DNA from: Panax quinquefolius
Lineage: Eukaryota; Streptophyta; Magnoliopsida; Apiales; Araliaceae
Length of the DNA: 64,000 nt
Direction of reading: 5' to 3'
Assembly: GCA_020205615.1 (NCBI GenBank)
Contig: CM035170.1
Span: 8,860,311 to 8,924,310 of the forward strand
Both the position numbers and the translations under genes were made by a program. Shown here one piece after another: positions 1-10,808 of this stretch (positions are counted from its first letter, which is position 1; each line of letters starts with the position of its first letter). Under the pieces are notes generated by a model that worked only from the letters and a program-made list of their open reading frames with translations, did not search any database and was not told where the DNA came from.

Positions 1-357
1 ATTATTGTCTAGTACATTACAAATTTATTTAATTTAAATTTATTACTTAATAAATAATTATTGAAATTCATATAAGATTACACCATATGATAGAATAAAA
101 ATAAATATCGGAAGTCAGAAGAAATATGTTTAGTATTAAATTATTAATTTATTTTAATTATTATTTTTATTCTAAAATTAGATATACAATTAACTTTTGA
201 GATCAAACGATCACATATTAAATTTCAAATCGATTTAAATTTATTTCATTCTAAATTTTTGTGAATCATATTAATTTTGAAGTTTAATATGATAATATTT
301 TTTAAATTAATGCCCACCAATAAAATTATTAAGCGTTTATAGTATAATAGTGATAAC

Positions 358-406
<49 letters not shown>
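358..406. repeat. (ATA)n microsatellite
   Basis: About 16 uninterrupted ATA/TAA units, read directly. Confidence 0.95.
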
Positions 407-408
<2 letters not shown>

Positions 409-638
409 CTATATATAATAATAAACTTGTAAACATCTTAATAGTATATATACAGTTGTCAAAAGAAAAGAAAGAAAAAACTCTTTTAATTAATAAAAAA
501 TTGCAAATGGAATTTCTTTTGGAACTGAAGACTACGGGAAAAGAATGAATGGTGGACCTAACTTTAGTCCAACAAGTCACGTGAAAATCAATCCAAAATT
601 ACAAAAGACAAGAAGTATACCAGAAAATTAATAATAGC

Positions 639-660
639 ATTATTATTATTATTATTATTT
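639..660. repeat. (ATT)n microsatellite
   Basis: About seven ATT units, read directly. Confidence 0.9.
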
Positions 661-788
661 TCCTAAATAATATTCATCATATCAAAACACTTGGCTCTTC
701 TTGAAACGACTTATGAAGAAGCCTAAATTAATTAATTAATTTATTTATGGACATAGAATTAAGCAGCCTAAATTAAATTTATGCATGT

Positions 789-1411
789 CTAGTGGTGGTT
801 CTTCTGGGTATAAATATAATCTGTATGTGCCACCAGAGTCCTCCTCATCAGGCACTCTTCTTTTGTTACTTCTTCACAGTTTGCTTCCTCCATCTCAACC
901 TCTTCTCCCTCTGCATCCTATATATATATATATATATATTAAAAAAAATGTTAGGGTTAGATTCATTTAAGCCTTTTAACTCAGTCTACTGCAATTTAAT
1001 TAGAACTTATATAAGTCCTAATATTTTAATTTTAGGAAATTGAATCTTAATGTATTTGTATTTTTATAAACCAAATCCCGAGTAAGTGAGAGTATTTTGA
1101 ATAATTTAAACTCTTAAATAATATCTGACTTGTTCCGATAAAAAATATATATAATAAATTCAGTGGCTAGAAGATTCAATTTAAGATTTAAAAGGTATTT
1201 AAGCCATGTATTAATGAAAAAGCAAAAACCAGAAAATAGAGTTGGAATTGAACAGCTTGTTTAAAGTACTACGAGGAAGTTCTGAATTAAAGAAAAGAGA
1301 CTTACGTACCCTGTGCTTGGTTTTCACCGGAGAAGGCTCGGGACGAGCGGTGCATGTTAGCGTGAAGACAAGGAGGAGGGCTATCATGAAGAGGGTGCTG
1401 AGTTTAGCCAT
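789..1411 (-). CDS. PSK: Phytosulfokine (PSK) peptide hormone precursor, two exons
   Basis: Precursor of the secreted sulfated pentapeptide phytosulfokine, which PSK receptor kinases perceive at the plant cell surface. Exon 1 is 1411-1310 (34 codons) and exon 2 is 917-789 (42 codons plus TAG), giving 76 aa, at the short end of the family. Residues 1-22 form a signal peptide ([16 protein letters not shown]...CTA), followed by RPEPSP, which is typical of PSK precursors. Exon 2 is acidic, then reads [18 protein letters not shown], with the mature YIYTQ and the usual D just before it (tyrosylprotein sulfotransferase context), and ends KNHH. The donor AGG/GTACGT (1309-1304) and an acceptor TATAG (at 918-919) are phase 0 and join without a frame break. 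The 392-nt intron carries a TA repeat. Splice sites are predicted by eye; a second acceptor AG seven bases further on is possible but would shift the frame. Paralogue number is not assigned. Confidence 0.93.
918..939. repeat. (TA)n run in the PSK intron
   Basis: About ten TA units beside the predicted acceptor of the PSK intron, on the minus strand. Length polymorphism here would place the repeat against the splice acceptor. Confidence 0.85.
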
Positions 1412-1501
1412 ATATATATATATTTGCTGTTCACTATATATGTTTGTTCTTGTTTGGTTTAATTGAGAGAGATGATATATAGAGAAGATTGTGTTTTGAT
1501 G

Positions 1502-1509
1502 AATTTATA
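1502..1509 (-). promoter_or_regulatory. TATA box of the PSK gene
   Basis: TATAAATT on the minus strand, about 90 bases upstream of the PSK ATG. This leaves room for a 5' UTR of roughly 60 bases. It is the best TATA match in the immediate upstream region; the choice is inference. Confidence 0.55.
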
Positions 1510-1511
1510 GG

Positions 1512-3073
1512 GGAAGTAGTATAGGGCAAGAGGAGATGATTACATGTGGCTATGGCCTATGGCTTACCACCCAAGAATAACTCCCTCACTCACAAAAATG
1601 TTAAAATACAAAAATAACTTATTTACAATAAGTTAATGTTAAGTCTATAAAATTTAAATTCAAAATATTATAAAGAGACTGCTTGAAAATATTTAAGTGT
1701 GGTCCATTAATTTTAGAATAAAATAATAATAATTTGGAGTTCATCTCAACTCTGTATTTGTGGGTTTCAAAAAAAAAAGAATGGAAATTTAAGAAAGAGA
1801 TTTAAATTTCCTTATTTTGTTAATTTTTTGAGGAGTGAAAATAAAAGAGAAGGAAATAAATTTTCTTCAAATTAAGGAAGATTTAGAAGGAAATTTATTA
1901 AAGACTTGACTGTCATATTAAAATACTAAAAATATTCTTATAATAATTTTTAAATATAATCTCATAAGAGTAACATAGTAATATAGTAGTACTTTTTAAG
2001 TTAAAATTTTATTCTAAAATTCACAAACACAATAAAAAGAGAGTAAAATTTGTTTCTCTCCCTCTCTTTTCTTTCATGCGTTTTAAATTCTTTTATTTTC
2101 TTCTCTTCTCAAACTCAAAAAACAATATATAAAAAATTGACATTGTTTTTCTCTACTCTTTAATTTCTTATTTTTTGTGAAAAATAATGCTTTGGACATG
2201 TTTTATAAAACAAAGAGTATTTGTCTACTTTGAACAACTTGTAGACAAGTGTCCTTTTCCTTGAATTAGAATCACCCACCAATCAAAAGTAACATGTTCA
2301 TTTAAATAAAATGCATCAAATGATTAACTCTGGTGAGGTAAAATACAAATGTGATTACTGAATTTTAAACTTTTTTAATGAATTATTTTTTGTTAAAAAA
2401 TTTGGATATTGAATTTTCAATGTTACATATGCGTTGATTTGCCTACGTGGGTACGTACGTGACAGCGCTAAAAGTTTGAGAATTTGGCCAAGAGACCACC
2501 CAAGCACAACAAACCTGTCTACTAAATTACCCAAAGAATATTGCTATATACTAAATCAATTCATAACAACTAAATAAAACAAACATATGAGTAAGGGAAT
2601 TATATATTTTGATAATAATAATAATAATAAAAACTTAATTTGATAAAAAACTTAATCCTTTTAATATTTTGTTGAGAAAAATGAATTAATTTAATATAAA
2701 TTTTAATCCTTTTGCTAAAATAACATCTAGTCTTATGTTGCTGAAGTGATCTCATGACTAAGATCTCAAATTTGACCTCTGATGGGGGTTATACACTCAT
2801 CTACAATCACATCTTTAGTCCAAAAATAAATTATCAAGTCGTGATCCATTAAAACAAATATTCCATTTATTCTCACTCTTTTATCCTAATAATCAAGCAC
2901 AATACTTAAATTCTTTTGACATGCGAATCACACATCAAAAGAGTCATCATGAGCATCTGACTACCAGCAAGTAAAAGACTAACAAACCCTTTGGATTCAC
3001 AACATTCAAAGCTTTATTAGCATAAACTAGTGCAATGGAAGAAAAACAGACAAAGAAATAACAAAACAGAATT
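1512..3073. other. AT-rich intergenic DNA
   Basis: No gene or recognisable transposon. The segment nearest 1512 should include the upstream regulatory region of PSK. Around 2740-2800 there is a stretch with a vague tRNA-derived SINE look (a degenerate B-box-like TTTGACCTC), too weak to call. Confidence 0.5.
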
Positions 3074-3343
3074 CTAGCATGAAATTTTATAAAACCAGAA
3101 TAATTTCAGAATTGTAAACTTGGGAAATTTTTCAGCCAGCATCCTCCCAGGTTGCATCCTCTGGTGAAGTAGACACCCATTATATTGCACCAAAATCTGT
3201 GGAGCTGCCCTGTTGCCCCTCTTGATCATCCTCCTGTCCTGAATAGCTTCCGGTTCCATTCCAATTTGCCCTTCAACACCAAATGGTGGAAGACTAGGCA
3301 ATGCTGTAGTTGTTTCTCCCAGTTTCTTCTTTAGCAATGACAC
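3074..3343 (-). pseudogene. J: chromodomain-like C-terminal tail of pol
   Basis: The frame holds SLLKKKLG, then a P-rich linker, then EPEAIQDRRMIKRGNRAAPQ. This is the usual chromovirus arrangement, in which the end of integrase (VFHVSLLKK) runs into a chromodomain-like segment that recognises histone marks. The expected continuation (VKWxG...ATWE) is degenerate: the W of the aromatic cage is Y in this copy (LVQYNG), and the segment after it is not ATWE. Family membership is clear; activity is not expected. Confidence 0.7.
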
Positions 3344-3449
3344 ATGGAAAAGCAGGTGGCAAATCCAGCTTATATTATAAGCAACCTTCCCAACTCAATC
3401 AAGTATCTTGAAAGGCCCATAAAATCTAGGAGCTAACTTTATAGATTTC

Positions 3450-4338
3450 TTAATTAGCGCCAATGAAAGACTGTCTATAAGACTGCAATCTTAGATACAC
3501 CCAATCACTTACTGAAAATTCCCTCTCAGTTCTATGCGAATCAGCATATTGCTTCATCCTATGCTGAGTAACCTCCAAATTCTCTTTGAGAAGCTTAAGC
3601 AACCCATCATGCTGTTTGAGAAAGTCATCTACTGCTGCCATCTTAACATTGAGACCATGATAAGTAGGAATTGGTGTTGGTACATACCCATACAAAGCTT
3701 GAAAAGGGGTCATCTTTATAGCAGTGTGATAACAAGTATTATACCAAAACTCAGCATAAGGTAACCACTTCTGCCAATTTCCTGGTTTGTGTCCCATCAT
3801 ACATCTAAGATATTGCTCCAGGCACTGCTTAAGTCTTTCACTTTGGCCATCATTCTAGGGATGGTAAGCTGAGCTGTAGCAAAGGAATGTTCCCAATAAT
3901 AAGAACCAATTCTTACCAAAAATTGCTCAGGAACACCTTATCCCTATCCGAAACTATGTTTTCTGGGCACCACCCATACAACTTGTAGATATGAGCTAGG
4001 AATGTTTGAGATATTACCTTAGCTATGAATGGATGTGAAATTGCTAAAAAATAACAGGACTTAGTCAACCTGTTTACCACCACCATTATACAATCCTTAT
4101 CTTCAGATTTTGGTAGCCTTTCCACAAAATCTATGGCTATACTTTTCCAGGCATGAGAAGGTATTTCTAAAGGCTGCAGCAAACCAGAAGTAGCAATGAA
4201 CTCATTCTTTATTTGTAGGCACACCTGGCACTGTTTAATGTAGTCCTTCACTTCTACACCTAAATATGGCCAAAGGAAGAGTTGTTGTAGCCTTTTCAAA
4301 GTTACCCTTACACCTGAGTCCCCCCATTCCAGTGTCAT
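3450..4338 (-). pseudogene. J: integrase, broken
   Basis: The part at 4338-3913 has the C-x2-C half of the zinc-binding domain (CQVCLQIK), the first catalytic D (IAIDFVERLP) and the second D region (IVSDRDKVF). The part at 3800-3450 has the family-typical NWQKWLPYAEFWYNT, FQALYGY and the C-terminal basic region. The stretch with the catalytic E (QTDGQSE-type) lies in the broken segment 3800-3913, where the frame is lost. Integrase inserts the cDNA into chromatin; this copy cannot. Confidence 0.85.
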
Positions 4339-4559
4339 GGACTTCTTTATTTAATTTCCCTCTCAAATCACCATGGGTTCCCACATATATAACACCATTT
4401 CATTTAAGCTCACCTTGGCTGTATTCATTATAATTGTTGTCTCCCGGATTGATCAAACACTGAGCTATCAGTTGTTGCACAACTGAATCTCCCTCATAAC
4501 TGTTGCTCACATCCTGCATCTATAGTGGAATCACAGAAGTAATAGCAGCAAGGTGAGGA

Positions 4560-4667
4560 GCCCCATTTACTCTAGAAAAAAATCAGTTGCTTGCATTCGT
4601 CTCTAAAATGAATGGCTTATCAAAATTAGGTAAAACGGGGACTGGGGTGGTGGATAAAGCTTTCTTG
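4560..4667 (-). pseudogene. J: start of RNase H, left of the insertion
   Basis: On the minus strand the frame gives LKKALSTTPVPVLPNF followed by DKPFILETNAS. This is the RT/RNase H connection and the first RNase H strand, with the catalytic D replaced by N (ETNAS for the usual E(T/C)DAS). It directly continues the frame of 11885-12170, which shows that J was the target of the CRM-like insertion. Confidence 0.8.
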
Positions 4668-4672
4668 AGTTC
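4668..4672. repeat. Target site duplication AGTTC (left)
   Basis: AGTTC directly precedes the TG of the left LTR, and the same five bases follow the CA of the right LTR (11885-11889). Confidence 0.9.
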
Positions 4673-5751
4673 TGATAGGCTCCACGGCACGCTTGCGTGA
4701 GGTGGTCGTCGCCCCGATCGTTTCTAGTACAGTTGTTGGGTGAATTGCTTGCAACACCTTAACCCCTCGCCTATATGTAGACGGTAATCTTGGTACAATT
4801 GTCATGCGTTAAGAATGCTGCGTTGAATGGACACCAACGACACTTTGACCCCTCGCTTATATTGAAGCGGTAATCTCGGTACAATCGACGATTGATGCGG
4901 TAGAAGATACCACACACAACTATGAATTGTTGTATGATAAGTCAAATTGAATCTCAAAGAAATAACTAAGAATTACTTAGGAATTCTTCAAAGAACCAAA
5001 AGTAGAGAATAAACTCACAAGTATATTGAATAATAATAATGATAATGTATGTGATTACATCAACTTGGACCTCTATTTATACTACTCAAAACTATCAAAA
5101 TCCTAATAATAATAGGAACAAATTATTCTAATCCTAATAGGAATAACAATCCAATTTAAAAATTGGATTTTGAAATTTTAACTAAATAAAATTCTAATTA
5201 CATTAGTAAAAAAAAACTAATCAAAATCATTGTCGCGTTTGGACTTTTTCACGCTGCGTGAAGCCACCGAAATCCCTTCACGAAATTGGGCATTACCGAA
5301 TTTAAGAAAAGGAAGCTGACATCAATTAGGAAATAAATTGTATATGAAGGTTGATATGCTAATATCCAATTTTCCAAGTAAGGTAATGATTGTTGTTGCA
5401 CCAATTTCAATTTGTAAAAGGAAGTAATAATTGTTCTTTGCACCATTTCAATTTATAAAAGGAATGTAAAGATTGTTGGTTGTTGCATGTATGCCCACGT
5501 GTATGTAATATGGTAATCTTGAAAAAGTCTTTGGCTGAAGATTTTAATTCGTGGCTTTACTAGAATGATCAAAATTGGACTTGTATCAAATTGACCCAAA
5601 TTTGTGTCTCATCCTTCCTCATATTATCTTCAAATTTCAAACATCTTGGATCAATCCGTTGAGACTTTGTTTGAACCTCTTTGTCCTAGCCTTGCTTGAT
5701 CCCCACGTCCCTTTAGTCTTGTTTGACTCCACGCATGCCATGTCCTCATCA
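4673..5751 (-). repeat. 3' LTR of the CRM-like element
   Basis: On the plus strand it begins TGATAGGCTCCACGG and ends CATGTCCTCATCA, nearly identical to 10809-11884. It carries a TATA box (5074-5081, minus). The last codons of the pol frame lie inside it. Confidence 0.92.
5074..5081 (-). promoter_or_regulatory. TATA box of the 3' LTR (CRM-like)
   Basis: TATAAATA on the minus strand, at the same offset as in the 5' LTR (11206-11213). Confidence 0.6.
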
Positions 5752-6996
5752 TTCCTCTCCTCTTGGAAAGGATTTGTCCTCAAATCGTCACCTACATCAA
5801 ACGGACTTAGATCAGTAACGTTAAATGTAGCACTAACATTATACTCACCTGGCAAATCCAATTTATAGGCATTATCATTGATACGCTCGAGAACTTGAAA
5901 TGGACCATCTCCCCTCGGAAGCAATTTCGAACGTCTTTGAACGGGGAATCTTTCTTTCCGCATATGTAACCACACCCAATCTCCGGGCTCAAAGATCACT
6001 TGATGTCGTCCCTTGTTCGCGTGCTTAATGTATTGTTCCGTCCTCCGTTCAATGTTTAGCCTGGCTCTTTCATGAATCTGCTTAACAAGATCAGCCTTTT
6101 TCGTTCCATCCATGTTAGTATATTCAGAAACAGGTAACGGTGATAAATCCAACGGTGTCAAAGGATTAAAACCATATACAATTTCAAATGGAGAAAAATT
6201 AGTAGCAGAATGAACAGAACGGTTATATGCAAACTCAACATGTGGTAAACATTCTTCCCATTGCTTGATATTCTTTTTAATGATAGCCCGTAATAATGCC
6301 GACAAAGTCCTATTTACTACTTCAGTTTGACCGTCAGTTTGTGGATGACAAGTAGTAGAAAATAACAATTTAGTACCCAATTTACCCCACAAGGTCTTCC
6401 AAAAATAACTTAAGAACTTTGTATCTCTATCGAAACAATAATTTTAGGCATACCATGCAAACGCACAATCTCCCTAAAGAACAAATCAATGACATGAGAT
6501 CATCATCAGTTTTATGACATGGAATAAAATGTGCCATTTTTGAAAATCTATCCACGACCACAAATATCGAATCATAACCATGCTTAGACCTAGGTAAACC
6601 CAACACAAAGTCCATAGAAAGATCAATCCAAGGTTCATTAGGAATAGGCGATGGCGTATACAATCCATGGGGTTGAACACGAGATTTAGCTTGGCGACAA
6701 ATAATACATCTATCACATATTCTTTCTGCATCCCGTTTCATATATGAGGCCAATAAAATGTTCTTTTAAAATAGCAAAAGTTTTATCAACACCAAAATGT
6801 CCCATTAAACCGCCCCATGTGATTCCCTAACCAACAACTCACGCAAAGAACATGCGAGGAATACATAGTTTATTTTCTCAAAACAAGAATCCATCAACTC
6901 TAAAGTATTTACCCACAACATTCTTTTCACAAGTTTTAAACTCTTCACCAAAATCAAGGTCATTATCATATAACTCTTTAATTCGCTCAAACCCAA
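5637..6996 (-). pseudogene. CRM-like integrase, frameshifted
   Basis: Reading leftwards: remains of the HHCC zinc domain ([11 protein letters not shown] at about 6710-6680), the first catalytic D in [16 protein letters not shown], and the second D region near 6430, where one base is missing. The third part, 6392-5637, includes the E in [16 protein letters not shown], the C-terminal [17 protein letters not shown] segment, and a basic tail ([17 protein letters not shown]) that extends over 100 bases into the LTR. There is no classical chromodomain; CRM elements carry a different C-terminal motif there. At least two frameshifts separate the parts. Confidence 0.88.
5752..5764 (-). other. Polypurine tract (CRM-like)
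   Basis: AAGAGGAGAGGAA on the minus strand, directly abutting the 3' LTR; it primes plus-strand DNA synthesis. Confidence 0.8.
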
Positions 6997-7720
6997 GCAA
7001 TTTCAGTATCAAGAGTATTTAACAAAACATACCTACGCGAGACAAAGCATCTGCGAATGACGTTCTCCTTACCTTGCTTATATCGAATAACATATGGAAA
7101 TGTCTCGATAAATTCCATCCATCGTGCATGTCTTTTGTTCAACTTGTGTTGACCCTTCAAATATTTCAATGATTCATGATCGGTGTGGATCACAAACTCC
7201 TTAGGCCACAAGTAATGTTGCCATGTCTCCAAGGCTCTAACCAAAGCGTACATTTCTTTGTCATATGTAGGATAGTTCAAAGCTGCCCCACTCAACTTTT
7301 CGCTAAAATACGCCACTGGTTTTCCTTCTTGCATCAACACAGCTCCAATCCCTAAACCTGAAGCATCACACTCAATCTCAAAAGTTTTAGCAAAGTTAGG
7401 CAAAATAAGTAAAGGAGCATTTGTCAATTTATCCTTAATCAAATTAAATGCTTTTTCCTGTTCATCACCCCACTTGAAGCCCACACTTTTCTTGATGACC
7501 TCGGTCAATGGTGCTGTAATTTCAATAAAATTCCGAACAAAGCGTCGGTAGAAACTTGCGAGTCCATGAAAGCTTCGTACTTGACTCACATTGGTTGGAC
7601 TCGACCCGATCCCGGATCGCGTATTTTCTCCTCATCAACTTGGACTCCTGTGAACTCACAACAAAGCCAAGAAAAACAATTCTATCCGAACAAAACGCGT
7701 GCATTTCTCCATGTTAACAA
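6987..7720 (-). pseudogene. CRM-like end of RT and RNase H
   Basis: The frame runs from the RT thumb/connection ([16 protein letters not shown]) into RNase H. It has the first catalytic D in [16 protein letters not shown], the E in [11 protein letters not shown] and the next D in [15 protein letters not shown]. The closing motif (normally NVVADALSRR) is shifted to [11 protein letters not shown], so a frameshift removes the last catalytic D. RNase H degrades the RNA strand of the RNA/DNA hybrid. A frame break near 7590-7720 separates it from RT. Confidence 0.88.
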
Positions 7721-7777
7721 ATAACTTTTCTTTCCTAAGTACATCTAAAAGCAGATTTTAAATGCAATGCATGATCT

Positions 7778-8560
7778 TCAAGTTTTGCTATAAATCAAGA
7801 TATCATCAAAATAAACTACGACAAATTTTCCAATGAATGGACGCAAAATATGGTTCATTAATCTCATGAAAGTGCTCGGTGCATTAGTTAAACCAAAAGG
7901 TAATACTAGCCATTCATAAAGACCGTATTTAGTTTTAAACGTTGTTTTCCATTCATCACCCTCTTGCATTCTAATTTGATGATAACCACTTTTTAAATCA
8001 ATTTTTGAAAATATGCAAGACCCATGTAATTCATCTAACATGTCATCTAAACGAGGAATGGGATGTCGATATTTTACCGTAATGTTATTTACTGTTCGAC
8101 AATCGATGCACATCCTCCATTTTCCATCCTTTTTCGGCACTAGGATCACCGGAACTGCACATGGGCTCATACTTTCTCTCACGAATCCTTTCTCCATCAG
8201 CTTGTCAACTTGCCTTTGTATCTCCTTCGTCTCCTCGGGATTACTTCGATAAGCTGGACGGTTTGGAATCGTCGCACCGGGAACAAAATCAATTTGATGC
8301 TCAATTCCCCGAATAGGTGGTAGTCCATGAGGAAGCTCCTCGGGAAATACATCTTTGAATTCCTGTAAGAGAGATGAAACAACACTAGGCAAAGAATCAT
8401 TAGCGTTAGTATTCAAAAGCGCCTCTTTATACCGAAGTAAAATCATAGGCTGTTTAGAAATCAAAGCTCTTCTCACATCACTCTTTTTTGCTAGTATATT
8501 TATTTTTTTCTCTTCTTTCTTTTTCTCTTTTTTTTTCTTCTTGATTTTTCTTTTCTTCAC
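7778..8560 (-). pseudogene. CRM-like reverse transcriptase domain
   Basis: Long open frame with all the main RT blocks: [84 protein letters not shown] and the catalytic [10 protein letters not shown] (YFDD at 7802-7813). The N-terminal lysine-rich run ([13 protein letters not shown]) comes from a purine tract on the minus strand at 8510-8560. The frame stops just after YFDD, so the thumb is in another frame. On its own this domain looks intact. Confidence 0.9.
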
Positions 8561-8606
8561 TCTCTTTTCTTTGTGTATATAATTTTTCTACAAATGAATT
8601 TGATCT

Positions 8607-9090
8607 TCATGTACTTGTTGTGGTGACAAAGGGCCTTGAAGAGATCTTCTTCTTGTCGTGAAACGAATGAATATACGTTGGTAAACCCGCCATGTTGAAC
8701 CCTCCTATCAAATTGCCATGGTCTACCCAACAATATATATTCCTCTGCATGGGCACCACATCACACAATACCTCATCAATATACCGAGCCAATAGCAAAT
8801 GGAACTAACACCTGTTTGGTTACTTTAATGTCTGCATTATCATTGAGCCACTGGAAACGATACGGTTGCGGATGTTTGGTAGTAGGTAACCCAATTTCTC
8901 CACCATCGTAGTGCTTGCCACATTTGTACAGCTGCCTCCATCTATAACTACGCAAACAAATTTTCCCATTCACAAGACATCGAGTATGAAATAGATTTTC
9001 CCATTGCTCACTTGCTCTCCTCCTTAACCTGTGTACTAAGTGCTCTTCTTGTAACCAGAATTTCACCATGTATTGCATCCTCACCTATCT
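8607..9090 (-). pseudogene. CRM-like aspartic protease region, frameshifted
   Basis: The minus frame around 9084-8776 carries gypsy text (ENLFHTRCLVNGKI; then PTTKHPQPYRFQWLND and VTKQVLVPFAIG), and 8798-8607 continues with EVLCDVVPMQ. The catalytic motif DGGSCTN is present but in a neighbouring frame between these segments (about 8925-8945), so two compensating shifts surround it. The protease matures the gag-pol polyprotein. Confidence 0.75.
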
Positions 9091-9099
9091 CCTCTAATG

Positions 9100-10250
9100 G
9101 TGGCATAGAATCGGTGTCGCTATCTTCCCCTCGGTCTCCACATCTCCATTGTCAAGTAACAACATTTTCCTCTCGATTTGGACATTGGCTAGAAATATGT
9201 CCCCCGCCTTGACACTTAAAACATATAATATCTCGATTACGACCAAAAGAAGGTTGTTCAGTTTTACCTTGAGTTTCTCGGCTAGTTGATCCTTGCTTGG
9301 GTTCCACCTTTGGCTTGAACGCAGTTGTCTTTTCCTCTCGCTTTGCCAAATTGGGTCTCCATGATGAACTAGCATTAGATTGTCCTCGTTGTCCTCCTCG
9401 CCTATTGAGTTGTTTCTCTATCTTAGTAGCCATATGGACCAGGTTCCTCCAACTCTAAATAATGTTGTCGTTCAACCAAGTCTGCAATCTCCCGGTTCAA
9501 TCCTCGCTGAGAACCTAGCCATCGATGTTTCATTGTCCTCAATCAAGTTAGCCCGATCCTTCAACATCTCCATCTCCTGTAATATTCATCCACACTCACT
9601 TTCCTATTTAAGAGTTTGTAAATTACGAATGATCTCCAGTTGATAGTATGTTGGTACAAACCTCTTTTTATGTTGTCGCTTTCATCTCACCCCAAATTGT
9701 AATGTCGTACGCCGTCACACCTTCTCCGATTAGTCATCAACCGATCCCACCATATTAATGCATATCCGTAAAATTCCGTAATGGCGGTTTGACTTTCTTG
9801 AGGTCCGAATAGTTGTGACGATCGAAGATTCGCTCCATCTTGGTTACCCAATCTAAATAAGCCTCAGGATCACCCGTGCCTTGGAAAGCTGGAATCTTCA
9901 TTTTTATGCTATCCAAATTGCCATCTTCTCTGTCCTGACCTCTTCTTTCCCTAGCACCTCCGTGTCTTTGATGTCAGAAATTAGATTCACGATCTTCCGC
10001 TGCACTACTATCCTCACCGTAAGGGTCTTCCTTTCTTGTGTCATTTTGTTGTGTCCTCGTCTTGTTTTGCATCCCAAGAGTGTTTTGGGATAGCTCAGCC
10101 ATAGACATCTTCATCTCTTCTAATTGTTCTTGCATTTGCTCTATAGTCTTTCTCAATCTCCGATCCCATTCTTTATGCATTGCTTCCATCCGAAATTTCA
10201 ATTCACCGTCAAGGTTGTTCTCATGAGTTCCTTTATCCTTTGAGCTAGAC
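9100..10250 (-). pseudogene. CRM-like gag
   Basis: It starts with ATG at 10250 (MSSSKDKG), which begins a charged, coiled-coil-like segment (WDRRLRKTIEQMQEQLEEMKMSMAEL) that runs to 9974. The middle is broken in several frames. At 9433-9152 the frame resumes with a basic Q/R-rich linker and one CCHC zinc knuckle, CFKCQGGGHISSQC, followed by PNREENVV. Gag packages the genomic RNA and forms the virus-like particle. An upstream in-frame ATG would start inside the leader, so 10250 is preferred. Confidence 0.85.
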
Positions 10251-10794
10251 ATATTTCTTGCAAAATAAGGGTTAGTAGAAAACAGTTTCGTCACCACTCC
10301 CTTACGTGTTTCGCTCGAATCAATGGTCCACTCGTGTATACTCTCAATAATTGGCTTTTACCCTCGATTAATCTCACCACTTAGCCTTTTACCTCAAATA
10401 TTCTCTCTAATAGGTTCTTATTGAATTCCCTAGCAAAATTCTTGGTTTTACTAATTAATTCGAAATTACTTGTCACGAAACAAAAATATAGATGGTGTAG
10501 TTATCAGAATACCACAAAAATCACCGATCGATTGTCTTGTACTCCTCTTGTAGACTTCAGACTCGTAAATTGTAGCTCCGTTTCAGAATTGATGATGATG
10601 GAACGATATGAACTCTTGGTTGAAATTTGATGATTTGATGGTGTGCTACAAATTGGGTTAGCACAATAGAATATGAATTTTTTTTTTCTTTTCTTTTCCT
10701 TTTTTTTTTTTGCTAACTTTTTTTTTCTTTTTTTTTTTTGCAATATATATTTCGACAAAAAAATTAAAGATAAGTAACTTGCTAGAAAGGCTTA
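10250..10794 (-). other. Leader of the CRM-like element
   Basis: Untranslated region between the PBS and gag, with a long poly-T/CT stretch at 10676-10740 (A-rich on the element strand). No gene is seen. Confidence 0.7.
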
Positions 10795-10806
10795 GCTCTG
10801 GTACCA
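10795..10806 (-). other. Primer binding site (CRM-like)
   Basis: TGGTACCAGAGC on the minus strand, two bases from the 5' LTR. It differs at one position from the usual initiator-Met tRNA PBS TGGTATCAGAGC. Confidence 0.88.
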
Positions 10807-10808
10807 AA

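Larger units (their letters stand above)
1..788. other. AT-rich flank downstream of the PSK gene
   Basis: No coding region is supported here. It should contain the 3' UTR and downstream flank of the minus-strand PSK gene. Two trinucleotide microsatellites lie inside (358-406 and 639-660). The 83-codon minus-strand frame across the first one owes its leucine run to the repeat and is not a gene. Confidence 0.6.
3074..4672 (-). mobile_element. Old Ty3/gypsy chromovirus remnant J, distal part
   Basis: Reading leftwards on the minus strand there are RNase H, integrase and chromodomain-like fragments of one Ty3/gypsy polyprotein with several frameshifts. The proximal part lies at 11885-12170, on the other side of the inserted CRM-like element. 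Joined across the 5-bp duplication, the frame continues through the RT/RNase H connection (EKAFEE then LKKALSTTPVPVLPNF). No LTR of J is recognisable on the left. Confidence 0.85.

Noticed and set aside
329..580. 83-codon minus ORF with a leucine run
   Set aside because: The leucine run is the ATA microsatellite; no family resemblance.
785..1043. Plus-strand ORFs over the PSK region
   Set aside because: Antisense shadows of PSK exon 2.
2730..2830. Possible tRNA-derived SINE
   Set aside because: Only a weak B-box-like match; no A box, poly-A end or target duplication seen.
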